Both the position numbers and the translations under genes were made by a program. A stretch of DNA of 64,000 bases from Rhynochetos jubatus. Its lineage: Eukaryota; Chordata; Aves; Eurypygiformes; Rhynochetidae. Positions 27,701 to 39,400 of the stretch are shown here, piece by piece. Below the pieces are notes generated by a model. It was not told the origin of the DNA, ran no database searches, and was given only the letters and a program-made list of their open reading frames with translations. The stretch lies in NCBI GenBank assembly GCA_027574665.1, contig CM050648.1:63505363-63569362 (forward strand), in the 5' to 3' direction. The stretch's first letter is position 1. The number at the start of each line of letters is the position of its first letter.

Positions 27701-28211
27701 CTGACATTCACTAATGATAGTTTGTGCCAATGGTTAGCTCTTAGACATTATCGACACATAGCTTTACATACACAAAACTATTAGTCCCCTATATCCTGAC
27801 CTAAGTGAGCTCTCTGCAATACCATGGAGCTGATGCACCAGTGGCTGCAGTACTCAGTGGTGAGAAGGTCAAGCAGATCAGGCTTGACAGTCCCATTATG
27901 GGTAAAGTTCCTCTGGATGCCTGATGCTTTTTGCAGATTACTCCTCTCCCCAAAAGCAATCCTCCCTGTTCCCAATGCTGCCTATCTTGGTTTTGGCTTT
28001 GACTGTCATCTGTCTTGGATATTTGTGTATTCAGGAGGATATCCTGCCTATTTGCTGTCTCTTGTTCTTATCTTATTACTTGAGTTGCTGTTTATATGTT
28101 TTCCCATGCTTCCTACCTGCAACTATATAAGTTTTTGTTTACTCTTTAGTGGACACATTGTTGTCGTACTTAAATGAAATTCTTACACGTTGTGTTTGGC
28201 CATGCCATATT
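24753..28211. other. unique A+T-rich DNA with T18 and GT tracts
   Basis: No gene was recognised. A T18 run at 27537-27554 is followed by a short (GT)n at 27574-27586. ORFs at 26094-26435 (+) and 27824-28177 (+) are 113 and 117 codons. The second is hydrophobic because the DNA is T-rich, and neither resembles a known protein. Confidence 0.55.
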
Positions 28212-28242
28212 AAATATATATATATATGTGTGTGTGTGTGTA
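28212..28242 (+). repeat. compound microsatellite (AT)n(TG)n
   Basis: An alternating AT run (about 28214-28227) passes directly into alternating TG (28227-28241). Both halves are alternating purine-pyrimidine DNA. Confidence 0.95.
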
Positions 28243-29013
28243 GTTGGCTACACTATTTTAGTATGCTTCTAGTTGGGTTCAGGACAAGTGAATATGAATT
28301 CTATCCTAACTATGACTCTACTGTAATGTGTATCCTGACTCTATGACAATAATTTACAGGTGTCACAGCTTCTGGCTTGGCTACAATGCATACAGTTGCC
28401 AGCTGGTATGGTGGTGACCTCAGGTAACACCATTCCCTGTGGCAGAAACAAGCAACCAAAGAGCTGTTATTTAGAGAGTTAGAAGAAAAGAATAATTAGT
28501 ACACCACAGTATCATGCTTTAAAACAAAATTATACTTGTAACACCACTTTTCTTAGTACAGTGTCACTACAGTGGTGGTCTGCACATTTACTGAAATAAA
28601 ATCTATTTCAGAGCAGCAAAAAAAGAGATTATGTGAAGATGACATTATACAAGGATTCACTATTCATAAAATGAAGTTATTCTCCCTTGTGCTGCAGAAG
28701 CTGTTAAATTAAAGAACACAGTAGTTAGCATCTTTGATGTAGAAAAGAAGGCAAGAGACAGGAGAAGGATAAGTGTTATCATCAGCCTGTCTAAGGGAGA
28801 AGCAGAAATAAGAGATGCAGGAATAGACTGATTCTGACTTAACTAAACCACTTTTTTTCAGCCTTAATTAAATGATTTTCTAGCCCTGATGCGCAATGGA
28901 GCTAGCAGCAGAGGCTCTCTGCTTTGATACAGACCAACAGGTGAGAAATGACATGCAAGTATGTTTAGGAAACCTGACATGACAGCTGGTTACCTAGGCT
29001 CTCTACTCCACAG
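28243..29013. other. unique DNA, nothing recognised
   Basis: No repeat or exon was recognised. The stretch ends in GGCTCTCTACTCCACAG, a pyrimidine-rich run that looks like a splice acceptor for the next entry. Confidence 0.5.
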
Positions 29014-29343
29014 ATGTACTACCGCACTGGGGAAGAAAAGGCATCAGTCATACTCTTCAGCCAGAAGGCAGAGGAGGATCATTTCAGGAATAGTTTTTAC
29101 AGTGTCTCTGAAAAAGAATGGAAGCAATGCCAAGAAAAATTGGATCCTGGGAGAAGCCCAGAAGAGCCTTTCTTTGAAGTTCATCTCCGATGGTGCTTGC
29201 TGAGGACAGGAGCTGTGCCAGGGTGCTGTGGCCACCCCATGGACCACGTGAGCCAGGTCATCCGCAATGCCCTTCAGCCAGGGCAGGCAATCAGCAATGT
29301 TCCGTAATCTCATTACCATTTCTCTCTTCTGTGGCTAAATAAA
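29014..29343 (+). other. possible terminal exon with poly(A) signal, unproven
   Basis: A pyrimidine-rich stretch ending CCACAG (29008-29013) resembles a 3' splice site. It is followed at once by a 97-codon ORF (29014-29307) that starts MYYRTGEEKASVIL and ends AISNVP. AATAAA lies at 29338-29343, some 30 bases after the stop. The DNA here is more G+C-rich than its surroundings. I do not recognise the peptide. A shorter frame (28961-29203) and an antisense frame (29044-29319) also stay open, which weakens the coding case. It may be the last exon of a long non-coding RNA, or chance. Confidence 0.2.
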
Positions 29344-29398
29344 CTCTGTAATCAGTGACACAGACAGAAGACATGTATCAGTAGCAGGAAGCCAAGTA

Positions 29399-29424
29399 GG
29401 GCGAGGGGGATGTTGGGCGGGGGG
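29399..29424 (+). other. G-quadruplex-capable sequence
   Basis: Four G runs with short loops: GGG (29399-29401), GGGGG (29405-29409), GGG (29415-29417), GGGGGG (29419-29424), separated by loops of 3, 5 and 1 bases. This fits the standard G3+N1-7 pattern. It lies in the G+C-richer patch just after the AATAAA at 29338. Confidence 0.7.
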
Positions 29425-30598
29425 TGGTGAAGGCATGTGCAGAAGCACAGTGGGGCAGATGTAGCACTCCCATCTGCCTCACAGACGGCAGCGAGTCTCT
29501 GAGACCTCTGCTCCCCAAAAACCCGCTGCTGCGGGGACTTGGGGTGCACACCACCACATGAAGGTCCGAGATTTCTGTTACTCACAAGTAGCAAAATGAC
29601 AGAAGGCAAATTTGTTCCTGGTACTGGCATCTGCCAGAGGATGACTGAACACCACATGTGTCTTTGGGCCACCTTAAAAGGCTGCCACTGACAGTGGTAG
29701 GAATTACTGACCTACCTCCAATATAAACTTGGCCTTCGTGGAAGGAGGGATGCGTAATGCATACTTTCTGACTGCTCCGTCGGTGATCTCAATCCTGACC
29801 CAATGGGTCTAGTCTGAAATTAGTGGGCTTCTAATTGCTTTTTAATTTAAAGCAATTACAAACGGGGGCACTACCAAACGTCATTTGTACTTGTGGGAGC
29901 GCACATGGTGTTTAAGTGGGAAAAGAACGTTAGACAATCTTTTCGTTAGAGATCTCATTCTACCCACAGCAAATGCTGGTATACCTGAGGTTCAGAATGT
30001 ATATGGTAAGACGTATAGATGTTTTATCAGCAGACATTTATTGTGGTTAGAATATTGATGTGGAAATGAGGCTCAACTATTTAGACTGGCCTGAAACTTA
30101 TGATTCATGCTCTTACCTTTGTGGCATTGTTCTTTATTGTTTTAGCCACTTAAGAAGAGACCATTGTTAAAGGTTAACTGAGCCAAAGAGACATCAAGAA
30201 AGAAAATAAATTCCTGATGCCCCTTTATCTTCCTTCAAAATTTACAGCAGTGTGAAACACGACCTTGAGAAGCCGTGTTAACAGACACACTGATGACCAT
30301 GGTCTTGCGGTCCCCGTAGACAGAGCTAAGTTGTGTCCAGCAACAACTTCTGAGTCAGTTCTCACTTGAGTAAGGTTTTTCTGTGACTGCAAAACCACTT
30401 TGTCCCTGCCCAGACACACTGTGTACACACGGTCATCACTGCATTAGTTAACATGACTTCTCAAGGACATGTTTTAACTTGTCATGCTGTTCCAGTGAAG
30501 TTAAGCCCACTGAGAGGGACAGCAAGAGGGTATTAGCAAAGTATGGGGCCAGCTCCATCAAAAAGGACAGATGCTTCTGCAGCAGTCCATAATAGAGA
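29425..30598. other. G+C-richer patch grading into unique DNA
   Basis: 29425-29570 has several CpG sites, unlike most of the window, but no promoter or exon can be supported. A 10-bp perfect hairpin with a 7-base loop lies at 29832-29858 (TAATTGCTTT / AAAGCAATTA). The rest is unremarkable. Confidence 0.5.
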
Positions 30599-30733
30599 AG
30601 TGACATCTCTGCATTGCCACTTCAAGCCCACACTGCTATCTGAAGTGACATCTTCATGTTGCTGCATGAAGCCCATAGCATTATGGGGACTGACATCTCC
30701 ACAGAACTGACTGAAGCCCATGCTAATTGCAGC
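30599..30733 (-). repeat. degenerate 45-bp tandem repeat, three units
   Basis: Three adjacent units of exactly 45 bp: 30599-30643, 30644-30688 and 30689-30733. Each begins AGTGACATCT or ACTGACATCT and carries TCAAGCCCA or TGAAGCCCA about 26 bases in. A weaker fourth unit may precede them (30564-30598). The period is a multiple of three, so the minus strand reads as a 15-residue repeat with the pattern G-F/L-x5-DV-S/T, within an ORF at 30533-30721. A second minus frame (30622-30867) is also open. I know no protein with this repeat. The units have diverged substantially, so the duplication is old. Confidence 0.75.
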
Positions 30734-31376
30734 TCAATCTCAGGAGGAGGGTTTTGCAAGAACATTACTGGAAACCCTCTGAGGAGTGCAGGCAGCAGAT
30801 AGGACCAAAGCTGAGACCCAACTACCAGAAAATGGTTGCTCCCGTTAACAAAAATATGATGTGGCATTTTCCCCCTGAGTTATAAAAACAGATTATCTTT
30901 GATAATAAGAATCCATTGCTCTCTTGGTCTGAAAGGAGAAAAGGTGCTTCATTTTTCCTCTCAAAGATATGTTGAGGAGAAAGTAAACATTTTCCCTGCA
31001 CGACAACTGTTCAGCTCTGCTTGAGCAAAAGTGAGCATGTAGCTTTTTTCCCTGAAGAAAATATTGAGTCTTACCTGATTTCTCTAAGTTCAAGATTGTG
31101 CCTTGTATGGCTGTGCCTTTAAGTAAGAGATCTTAAGCTCTCTCTGGTCCTGGGATCAAGGCTTACAGGTTCATGTTTGTCCTTTACAGCTGAGTAGATC
31201 TCTTTGAAGACCTCACCAGGGCTGCCTCTCTAATTCTATTATCCCAGCACCCCTATCTCCTCCCCAGCAGAAGAGCCCAGCAGACTGAGAACAACCAGAA
31301 GAAGCTCAAAAACATGGTGGAACAGAGGTTAAAACTTGGGGGTCATTAAAAGTTGTGCAACAGTGTGTGTGTGTCA
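30734..31376. other. unique DNA, nothing recognised
   Basis: No repeat or exon was recognised. It ends in a short GT run (31363-31374). Confidence 0.55.
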
Positions 31377-31403
31377 GGGGCGGGAGGGGGGAAGGGGGGA
31401 GGG
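31377..31403 (+). other. strong G-quadruplex-capable sequence
   Basis: Five G runs of 3-6 bases separated by single C or A loops or AA: 31377-31380, 31382-31384, 31386-31391, 31394-31399 and 31401-31403. It directly follows (GT)n. Loops of one or two bases favour a stable parallel quadruplex. Confidence 0.8.
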
Positions 31404-33722
31404 TATGATAATGCAATAGCCTGTCTCCATCAGCTTGGCTTCCAGCCTTCAGAGGAAAAAGGGCAAAGAAGAGATATTCCTTCTCAGTACCTGAGTGCTG
31501 TTAATTATATATTTGTGGATCATTACAGGAAGGCTGGGAATCTGGTTTTGAGCACTAGCCAGTATTCTCAGATGGCCAGATTTCAAGTGCTTAACTCAAG
31601 TTTTACCTTAGTTAATGATGCTTAAACTGAAGTTACCATTTTTTGCTCATTTAAGGCACTTCAGAAGTAAGGAATGAGTTACCTATGTAGACCTTGCCCA
31701 AATCAGATCTCAGCTACTAATAGTTTGTTTTCAGACACATTTTCAATCTTGAAGTGATTTGATTTTTATCTTACATTGGTTCAATTAGCACCTTTACTCA
31801 TAGGTTTTGTTTCTGGGGCATGTACTTTTAATAATTCTAAGCATAGGGAAAGGAAAGTTTTTCTGCTTTCAGAAATACTCTTTCTGAGTCTGTTTTGCAG
31901 GCTCAGACATACTTCCTTCTGCTATACTAGTGGAAACTTTCTCTTCATCTGGGAATATTAAAAATTGTTATATTTACCAGGGACCTAAGTTTTGTTTTTC
32001 ATATATGGGTCTGGTTCAAATTGGGAGTGACAGAAAAGTTACCTATTATAGGGGAATTCAAACTTGCTGCACCAGTTACTCTTAGCACTGATCTGATGCA
32101 ATTTAAGGGGCAAGGTGACTGACTACCCATCAGTACGTAAATGTCATTATTAACCACAAATAAACAGTTACCTGTTCTTAAACAGCAAGATCATCTGTTT
32201 CACATTCTATCCACCTTGGGTTGATTAGAGCAAATTAGATTCTGTGCTAATCAGCTTAAGGCACATGCTGAAAATGTAGAAATCCGTTATTTGATTTTCT
32301 TGCGGTAATTCTCAGAGAATTTGTATGCCCAATGAAAAATGCAGAAGTATTTCACCTTGTTAGGGCCCTATCCTGCAACTTTTTGGGACTTAAGCTGAGT
32401 GGTCTCATCAGGTTAAACAGCACCTCTCACACAGCTGAAGACTGAATTATGGGCATAGTGGGAAGATGGTTTTGCAGTCTGTCACAGCATCTTTTTAGCT
32501 ACCTACTACCAGTCAAGACTGTTATCTACCCTAAATTTTCAGAATTTAGAAATTAGTAGGTTTAGTTGCATATTTTCAATCCCATCAGTAATGAAGTGGC
32601 AAGATTAACACTGGACAATTATCACTTTATATTAGAATGGGACTCCATTTAGTCATGAAAGGTCAGGGGACAGTTAAGTCAGTCCTTTTTTAATTTAAAT
32701 TTCATTAGATTTGCACATTACATTTGTCATGGCTATACTAAAATAAGTCCTAATTCAGGTCATCTATGAAGAATGTGGGAAGGAGAGTCTAAGTAGACAG
32801 TTTCTATTCTTTGCTTTGTTCTTCCTTCCCACATGAGTTTGGGCAAATTGTATAAATGTCTTTTTCAGCTGTGTAATGTCCTCTGTGAGTTTTACTTCAT
32901 TCATAGAAATTAAATGCATTCAGACTCGTATCTATACTCAATAGATCCCTATATATACCAAATAAATTTATTTATTAACAGTATTTTGTCAGTTGTTATG
33001 TCATCATTTCAACATATTTCCATGGTCCACTACGTCAAGACTTTATCCACTGACTTCCAAGAGATTCACATCTCTGCTTCATAGGTGACTGCCTTAAAAA
33101 CAAACACAATTTTAAAACCGTATTCCTACAACACATTTTTTTGAAAAAATTTTTTTTAAATTGTTGTCAGCTTGGTCAACTTTCCTACCCATATGAGAAT
33201 ATTTACTCTTATTATCATTAACAAGAGAGAGGAAAAAATTATCTATGTCACTTTCTTTTTTTCCCTCATGTTTAGGATCAAGAAACAAGCTGGGAAGTCC
33301 TTATGAAAATGCTGGAATCTGGATAAGAAAAATAATTTCATGCTTACAAGGGCCTAGGATATTGTTTATTGGAGGGTGGACTTTTTTGTGCAAATGATGG
33401 AAAACACCATTTATTTCTCTCTTGCTATTTGGATAGCTGTGGTCAATGCTTGTAGGATTTTCAATCCCCAAAAAAGTGATTAAAATAAAGACGGGGAAAA
33501 AAGCATATTTCTTAGCTTTCCACGTACCTTGACTCTTCTCATTAATGCTGTCATAACTTGAGAAATAGTAATATTTCAGGGTTTGGAAACCTGTGTTTTC
33601 AAAGTCTAAATGGGTTGAAAACAAATCAGTACAACTTCAGTCCAGTATCATTACTTAATTTTTAGGAAATGCACAAACCACCCTACCTTTCCATGCTTTT
33701 TTCCTAAACCAGATCAAGGAAA
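31404..33722. other. unique A+T-rich DNA, nothing recognised
   Basis: No gene or dispersed repeat was recognised. The 32160-32320 stretch is rich in ATTA/TAAT-type sequence, but nothing firm can be called. Confidence 0.55.
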
Positions 33723-33776
33723 GACTGCCAGTGGTTTAAAATCTGGAGAGACTGCCAGTGGTTTAAACTCTGGCAT
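33723..33776 (+). repeat. 27-bp tandem duplication
   Basis: Two adjacent copies (33723-33749 and 33750-33776) of a unit beginning AGACTGCCAGTGGTTTAAA. They differ at only a few positions, so the duplication is fairly recent. Confidence 0.9.
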
Positions 33777-34824
33777 CCAATATGCTACAGTGGGATTCGA
33801 AGAATTTGCCAAAGTCCCCTGAATGGATAAAAGGGCAGTAACTTGGATTGTGCTTTTTACTTCTGGTCATACCAAACCATAAAACTATCTTACTAATTGC
33901 AATTAAATACATTGAGTTCAGGCCTGAAAGGCAAACTGGCAAAGCAGAGATTGAACAAGTGTAAAGGTCAGAAGTAGAAATGCTTCACGTACACATAATA
34001 GGCCTTACTTGTGTCTAGCACCATACTAGTGCCATTATCCTACTTTAAAATTTCAAACTAGTAATGTCATTCTATTACCTTTGCCACATCAGAGGTGTGG
34101 GGAGATGTCTCCATTGCATTGAATTGCAGTGTATGAATACATCTGTAGGCTGATCTGTGCAATAGTGTCCCGTCAATATTCTGGAAATATTGAGAGTCTT
34201 TTTAGTCCAAGGTAAAGACACTCTAGGTTTGTGCATTCAGGGATTTCCTTCACTACAGGTGAATTCAGGGCCACTCTGAGGGTCAGTGCCAGGAGACCAG
34301 ACACCACGTAAATTCCCAAAATGGGGATGAAAAAAGAATTAGTGGCACAATGACTTGTTACTGGATGAATTTTCCTCTAAACGGGAACTGCTTCATTAGC
34401 ACATACCCTTTCCTTATCACAAGACTAAAACCAAATAAATCAAAGCCTGGCTAGACTTAACCAATATTTTTTGTCATCATAATGTCTCTTTTTCAAAAGA
34501 GTTACATAATTCAAGTTCATTTTAATAGCGAGCAATGAAGAAATTACAGTTGTTTCCATTCACACATAGCTCTAATGGGAAAAGCTTGACAGTAACTGCT
34601 GTTGCAAGAAATTCTTAACTTTTTCAGGAAAGGCACTAGTGTTCCTACATGGGTAATTACACTCTGATTCTGAGATTTTCCAGAAAAAATTGAGACAATA
34701 GCTTTGTCCCCTAGATTGGAGAGGACTAACTGGAAAAAAAAAAAAAAATCTCTTCAGGTTAAAAAGATATTTTCAAAAGTAAGTGATTGTGATGGAAAGA
34801 GTAGATTACATCATTCATTTCCAT
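33777..34824. other. unique DNA, nothing recognised
   Basis: No repeat or exon was recognised apart from an A15 run at 34734-34748. Confidence 0.55.
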
Positions 34825-34874
34825 AGCAACAAAACTTGTAAAATAACAAAGCAACTAAACTTGTAAAATAACAA
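34825..34874 (+). repeat. 25-bp tandem duplication
   Basis: Two adjacent copies (34825-34849 and 34850-34874) sharing AAACTTGTAAAATAACAA and the flanking AGCAAC. Only one base differs (A to T at the seventh position). Confidence 0.9.
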
Positions 34875-36258
34875 TAATGTTAGCAGAAGTTATTTGAAAT
34901 AGCTTCCTTGTTAGTTGATACAAAACTCCAGTGAAAAGATGAGACAGATAAATAGAAAGATTTGCTCCTTCTATTGAGAGTTGATCCACTATTTGTCTTT
35001 CTTCTTGATTTTTTCCCCCTTAATATTTTGAACTTCTTTGGAACAAAGAAATACCGGTTTGTCTCTTTGATAGAATAAAAGCAACTCTCATTCACTCTTC
35101 CTCAGCCTCTCACTCTCTCCCACCCTCTTCTTCTGCTTTTCTCTTTTATTTGTTTTCAGCTACCTTTATAATTTTCTCTATCCAAATATTTTTTTTACTA
35201 CAGCCAACAAAAGAACTTGCCTAACATTGGAATTAAAAACAAAGGAGTGAATCCCAGAATAAGAATCACAAAATACCAAAACACTGATTGCTGAGGAAAT
35301 CCCACTGACACCCTGTATCAGCAAGGACTCCTTCAGTTTTACTTTTCCTCTCAAATACTACCATATTCTTCTTTAATCAAAGTTCAATTTAAATGCTGAG
35401 GCAGTCTAAAAAGAAAATGGTTATCTGTTGAAATAGGAGTCTTCTTGAAACTTCTGCTGTGTAAAAGCCTCTGTTTACTCGCCACAAATAGAAATACGTT
35501 CTGGAAGTAAATTCAGTACATTTCTATGTGCCTACTCTCAAAGTAAGTTGCTATTCAGCAGTAAAAAGGATAGTAGGTTCAAACTTGTTGGGAAGTGCTA
35601 CACTGAAATAACTCCTAGAAGTGTTATGAACTTTGCTTTATAGCCAACGACTTTTTTTACAAGAAATGTGGAAAACATTAGCTAAAATTGTGTTGGTCTG
35701 TACAATTTTGTTCTGTTAAAGACAGGTTTTATGATACATTTAGCCTTTTAAATGACACTAATAGTCTCTGGAGACACATGGTCTTTCCTGTAGTTCAACA
35801 ATTAAGTCTATTTCAATGTTATTTGGATAAGTTGAAACAATTCAGTTACTGTATGTCTGCTCAGTGGCATGTACTGTAAGGCTAATGGAAACCACCTAGA
35901 GTTAACTAAATAATAAGGCTTTAGCCAGCTTTAGACATCTACCTAACTTTTGGAGGGAAGGTTGAAAACTGAGGGGGTGGAAGGGGTCATTTTATTGGCA
36001 GAGAAAGGAGTGCATTTTTCAACTCTCATTCCACACATATGCACCCCTCCTTCCATCCACCACCACACACACACTTCAAAAAAAAATGCCCTAAAATTTA
36101 CACAGGTCATAAGTCTGAGTTGATAATGGGCATGATTAATCACAATTGTGTTTCTGTTTTTTCTTGCTCTTTCTGCTTTTGAAATGTGTTACTTGCTAAA
36201 TTGTACTAGCAAGGTTTTTAGATGTGTATGCATAAATACACACGTCATGCAGCCCTTA

Positions 36259-36287
36259 CATATATATATACACATATATATATATAT
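36259..36287 (+). repeat. alternating TA tract with a CACA interruption
   Basis: TATATATATA-CACA-TATATATATATA, all alternating purine-pyrimidine. Confidence 0.9.
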
Positions 36288-36464
36288 GGCATGTTCTCAA
36301 TTACTCACACTTTTGTATAGTAAGTGTATGTTTATATAAATTATCTTATGTTGCTATGCCTAGGCTGCTTCCCCTAACAAACTAGTTCTTTTAGACCTAG
36401 CTTAAATATCTCTATATTGAGCTACTATGTAGACGTATCTATAATCAGATTTTCACCACATGAT

Positions 36465-36480
36465 AAAAAAAAAAAAAAAA
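36465..36480 (+). repeat. poly(A)16
   Basis: Sixteen consecutive As with no recognised element attached. Confidence 0.95.
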
Positions 36481-39400
36481 GTGACAGGAAGTAATTAAGA
36501 GGGCTCCAGATTTTAAAACTTGGCTTTATTTCAAATCCCAAGCCTTGGACTAATCAGACATAAGGATAAAAGGTACAGAGCAAGCTAAATTAATCACCAG
36601 TTAACTGGCTAATAGCTCTCCATCAACCTCTACTGGGAGTGGAAAGAGGGGAAGGGTACCAATATAAATTTACTTGCTACAAATCTCAAGTTTCCTAACG
36701 TTTTTGGATATTGACAATCAAACAGAAGTTCTTCTGTTAGGGCTGATGCAAAGCATGACAGTTATTTCTTAGATTAAATCTGTGTTAAACCTGTGAGACT
36801 GCTAAAGCACATCATGAATGTTGGTGCAACATAGGATAAACCATGGCCTGGCCTGTACTCGAACTACACGACAACGCTCATCTGATCATGGCATACCACT
36901 GGAGATACAGATGAGAGAATAACAGCAATTTAAGGTATGAAAACTATACTCACCGTCTGACTACTCAGGTCTGGAGAACCTGAGAAAAGTTAAAAAAAAA
37001 AAACATAAAAACCAGATGTGTTTTTCAAAATTATTTGTGCTGCCAAAAGCTTGACCTTACATACACACATGCACGCAAAACCAAAATGTTGCTGAAGACT
37101 ATTCCAATATTGCTGAAATTACTCAGTCAAAATATTCAACAGCTGTGGATGCAAGGTGAGGCAATCTATCCTCTGAAAGTGAATTTTGCCTAGGAAACCC
37201 TCACATCAATCATGACCAAATGTGGAGAGATTTCGGGGTGGAAATTTTGGCAAAGGACAACTCCAGAGGAGTCTTCAATATTAATTTGTCAAGGATGGAT
37301 TTAAAACTCACTTTCTGCCAATAAATACCCCACCCAGGTGGTTGAGCGGCTCTGCTTACACCGGTGCCCTCACATTAATGTCAGATCCAGGGCCACAGTC
37401 CAGATCCACCATCACAAACAATTGCAAATGCACCAGGATCCAGATGAGCTGTGCTGCACGCATCCAGAAAGCCGGTAGATCCTACCTAAGGATCCAGCTG
37501 TTCCTAAGCACTCAAATGGTAGCGTACGGCTAAAAGTGATGATCTAACACAAAATTCAGTAGGACTGGAAAGGTCTACAGTGCCCTTCTCAAGGGCTTTG
37601 CTTTTTTGAAGAGATTTGCTGTTAGTGATGACCCTCCTGTGAACAGTTACAGTAAGAAGGGTTCCTCAGAAGACTCCTGACAAAGCACATATCGAGGCAA
37701 AGCCATTAACTATACTGAACATTGAACTTTGGGGCAGTCAACACTGAATTTGACCTAGAAATTATTAGAATATACCATTACAAACAATTAGCTCCTTTGA
37801 CTAGAAGGTGTCTTTTTACTAGAATAAAAGGTGGCAGGTTATGAAAACAGGACTCATCCTTCTGCATTTTTTTGAGAATTTTTAAGGGACAGCAGGAATA
37901 CAAACTAAGGTCTGTGGAAGAGCTCTTCTTTGATCTAATACAAACAGACTACTATTCTGCAAGCTGCAAAGGTACATTTTAATTACCACAGTGAAAGCAG
38001 ATGTAAAATCAATAAAGTGTTTTATTTCTCTCATTGATATGTATAAATACTTACTTTACAGCAAGGTTAAGCTGAATTTTCTGTCATTAAATGTAAGGAT
38101 TGATGCAGGCCATTCAAACCAGGTTAGAGCAGCAGGGAACGCAGTGGCCCTCCACATTGCACCATCACCTGAAAATATTCACCCAATGTTTCAGCAACTA
38201 TTTTGGGGGTTATTCAGAAATTTCTGTCATCACCCAGTCAGGATTGAAGGCTATAATGGACAAAATTTTATTACAAATAACTGGGTCAGCCATTCCAGTA
38301 TTCATACAACTGTGCTTGCTTGTCTTAATTTATGAAGTAGTTCAATTACTATAGTATTTCTTGGGAATGTCTCATTTTAATAGAATCATTAATTCTATGC
38401 TCAGAGGATATATAGAAATTGATGGTCAGTTCTTGTTCTTCATTCTGAGACAAAATGGATCCAATTCAGAGCTTCACACTGAAAGTCTCAAACTCTGAGG
38501 AAAATTCAAGCTGCATTCACAAGTATCAAAGGCCCGGGTTTTTGCCTTTGTTTATTTATTTAATTAGGAGCAAGAATCACTGTCTCCTATTGCCGTTGAC
38601 TAACTTCAAGCAGATTGTCTCTCCCCTCATAAGGTTTCTTATTTATCTAGGAGTAATCAGAACACCCCTTTATACCCTAAAAGTCCTTCTGTCAAAAACA
38701 CTGATGGTAATTCCTACATATCACTTTTTATTTCACTCTGAATGGAAATAGGCTTTGAAAAACTCCCCAGGAAGAAAGATTGGCTCAGCTACAGCAGTGC
38801 CTCACTTGAGAGGTCACTGGACTCTGCTTCTACTACAGATGCATCTGAGATACTAAACAAAACAAACCCAAAACTTCAGAAGCCTTTAAGCATGGCCAAC
38901 CAAAGTACTGAAATCAAATACAAAGTCTTGAATTTTAAAATCTTTGTGGATCTTATACCTCAGTTTTCTTTGTTACAAGTCAATTCCCTCCCTGACAGTG
39001 GTGCTGGGAATATGCCTTCTATTCTCAGAGGCGCAGAAGTGTGTTAGTAATAGGTGCCAAACAAGTACTACTGATTCAAAGCTGATTCCACATTATTCCC
39101 ATAATTTTATGTTTCCATTTTGAAGTAGGTTTAAATGAATGTCTCACTATTTACAGGGCTTTGCAACTGCACCATTATGCACGTAGGGCCCAGATGACAA
39201 TCCAATCTGCTGTACAAAAATCTGTATAATATTTCTTCTGTTTTTTTAAGAAGTACTTTCTGTATTTTTATATTTCATTTTAGCTTGCTTTATGACCTGT
39301 TTTCACACATTCCTCATGTATTTCATTGTGAGGGCTCTTGGAGAAATCTGCAGGAAAGAGGTACTTGCAGTGTCTGTACAATGATGTGCAGAGGGACCCA

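Noticed and set aside
27824-28177. 117-codon hydrophobic ORF that looks like a membrane protein
   Set aside because: Hydrophobicity follows from T-rich DNA. There is no signal peptide logic, family similarity or second supporting frame feature.
32840-32885. TTTGGGCAAATTGTATAAAT resembling the MIR core
   Set aside because: A single short match without neighbouring MIR landmarks.
37991-39047. Three plus-strand ORFs of 98-114 codons close together
   Set aside because: Different frames, no recognisable peptides, no consistent splice sites linking them.
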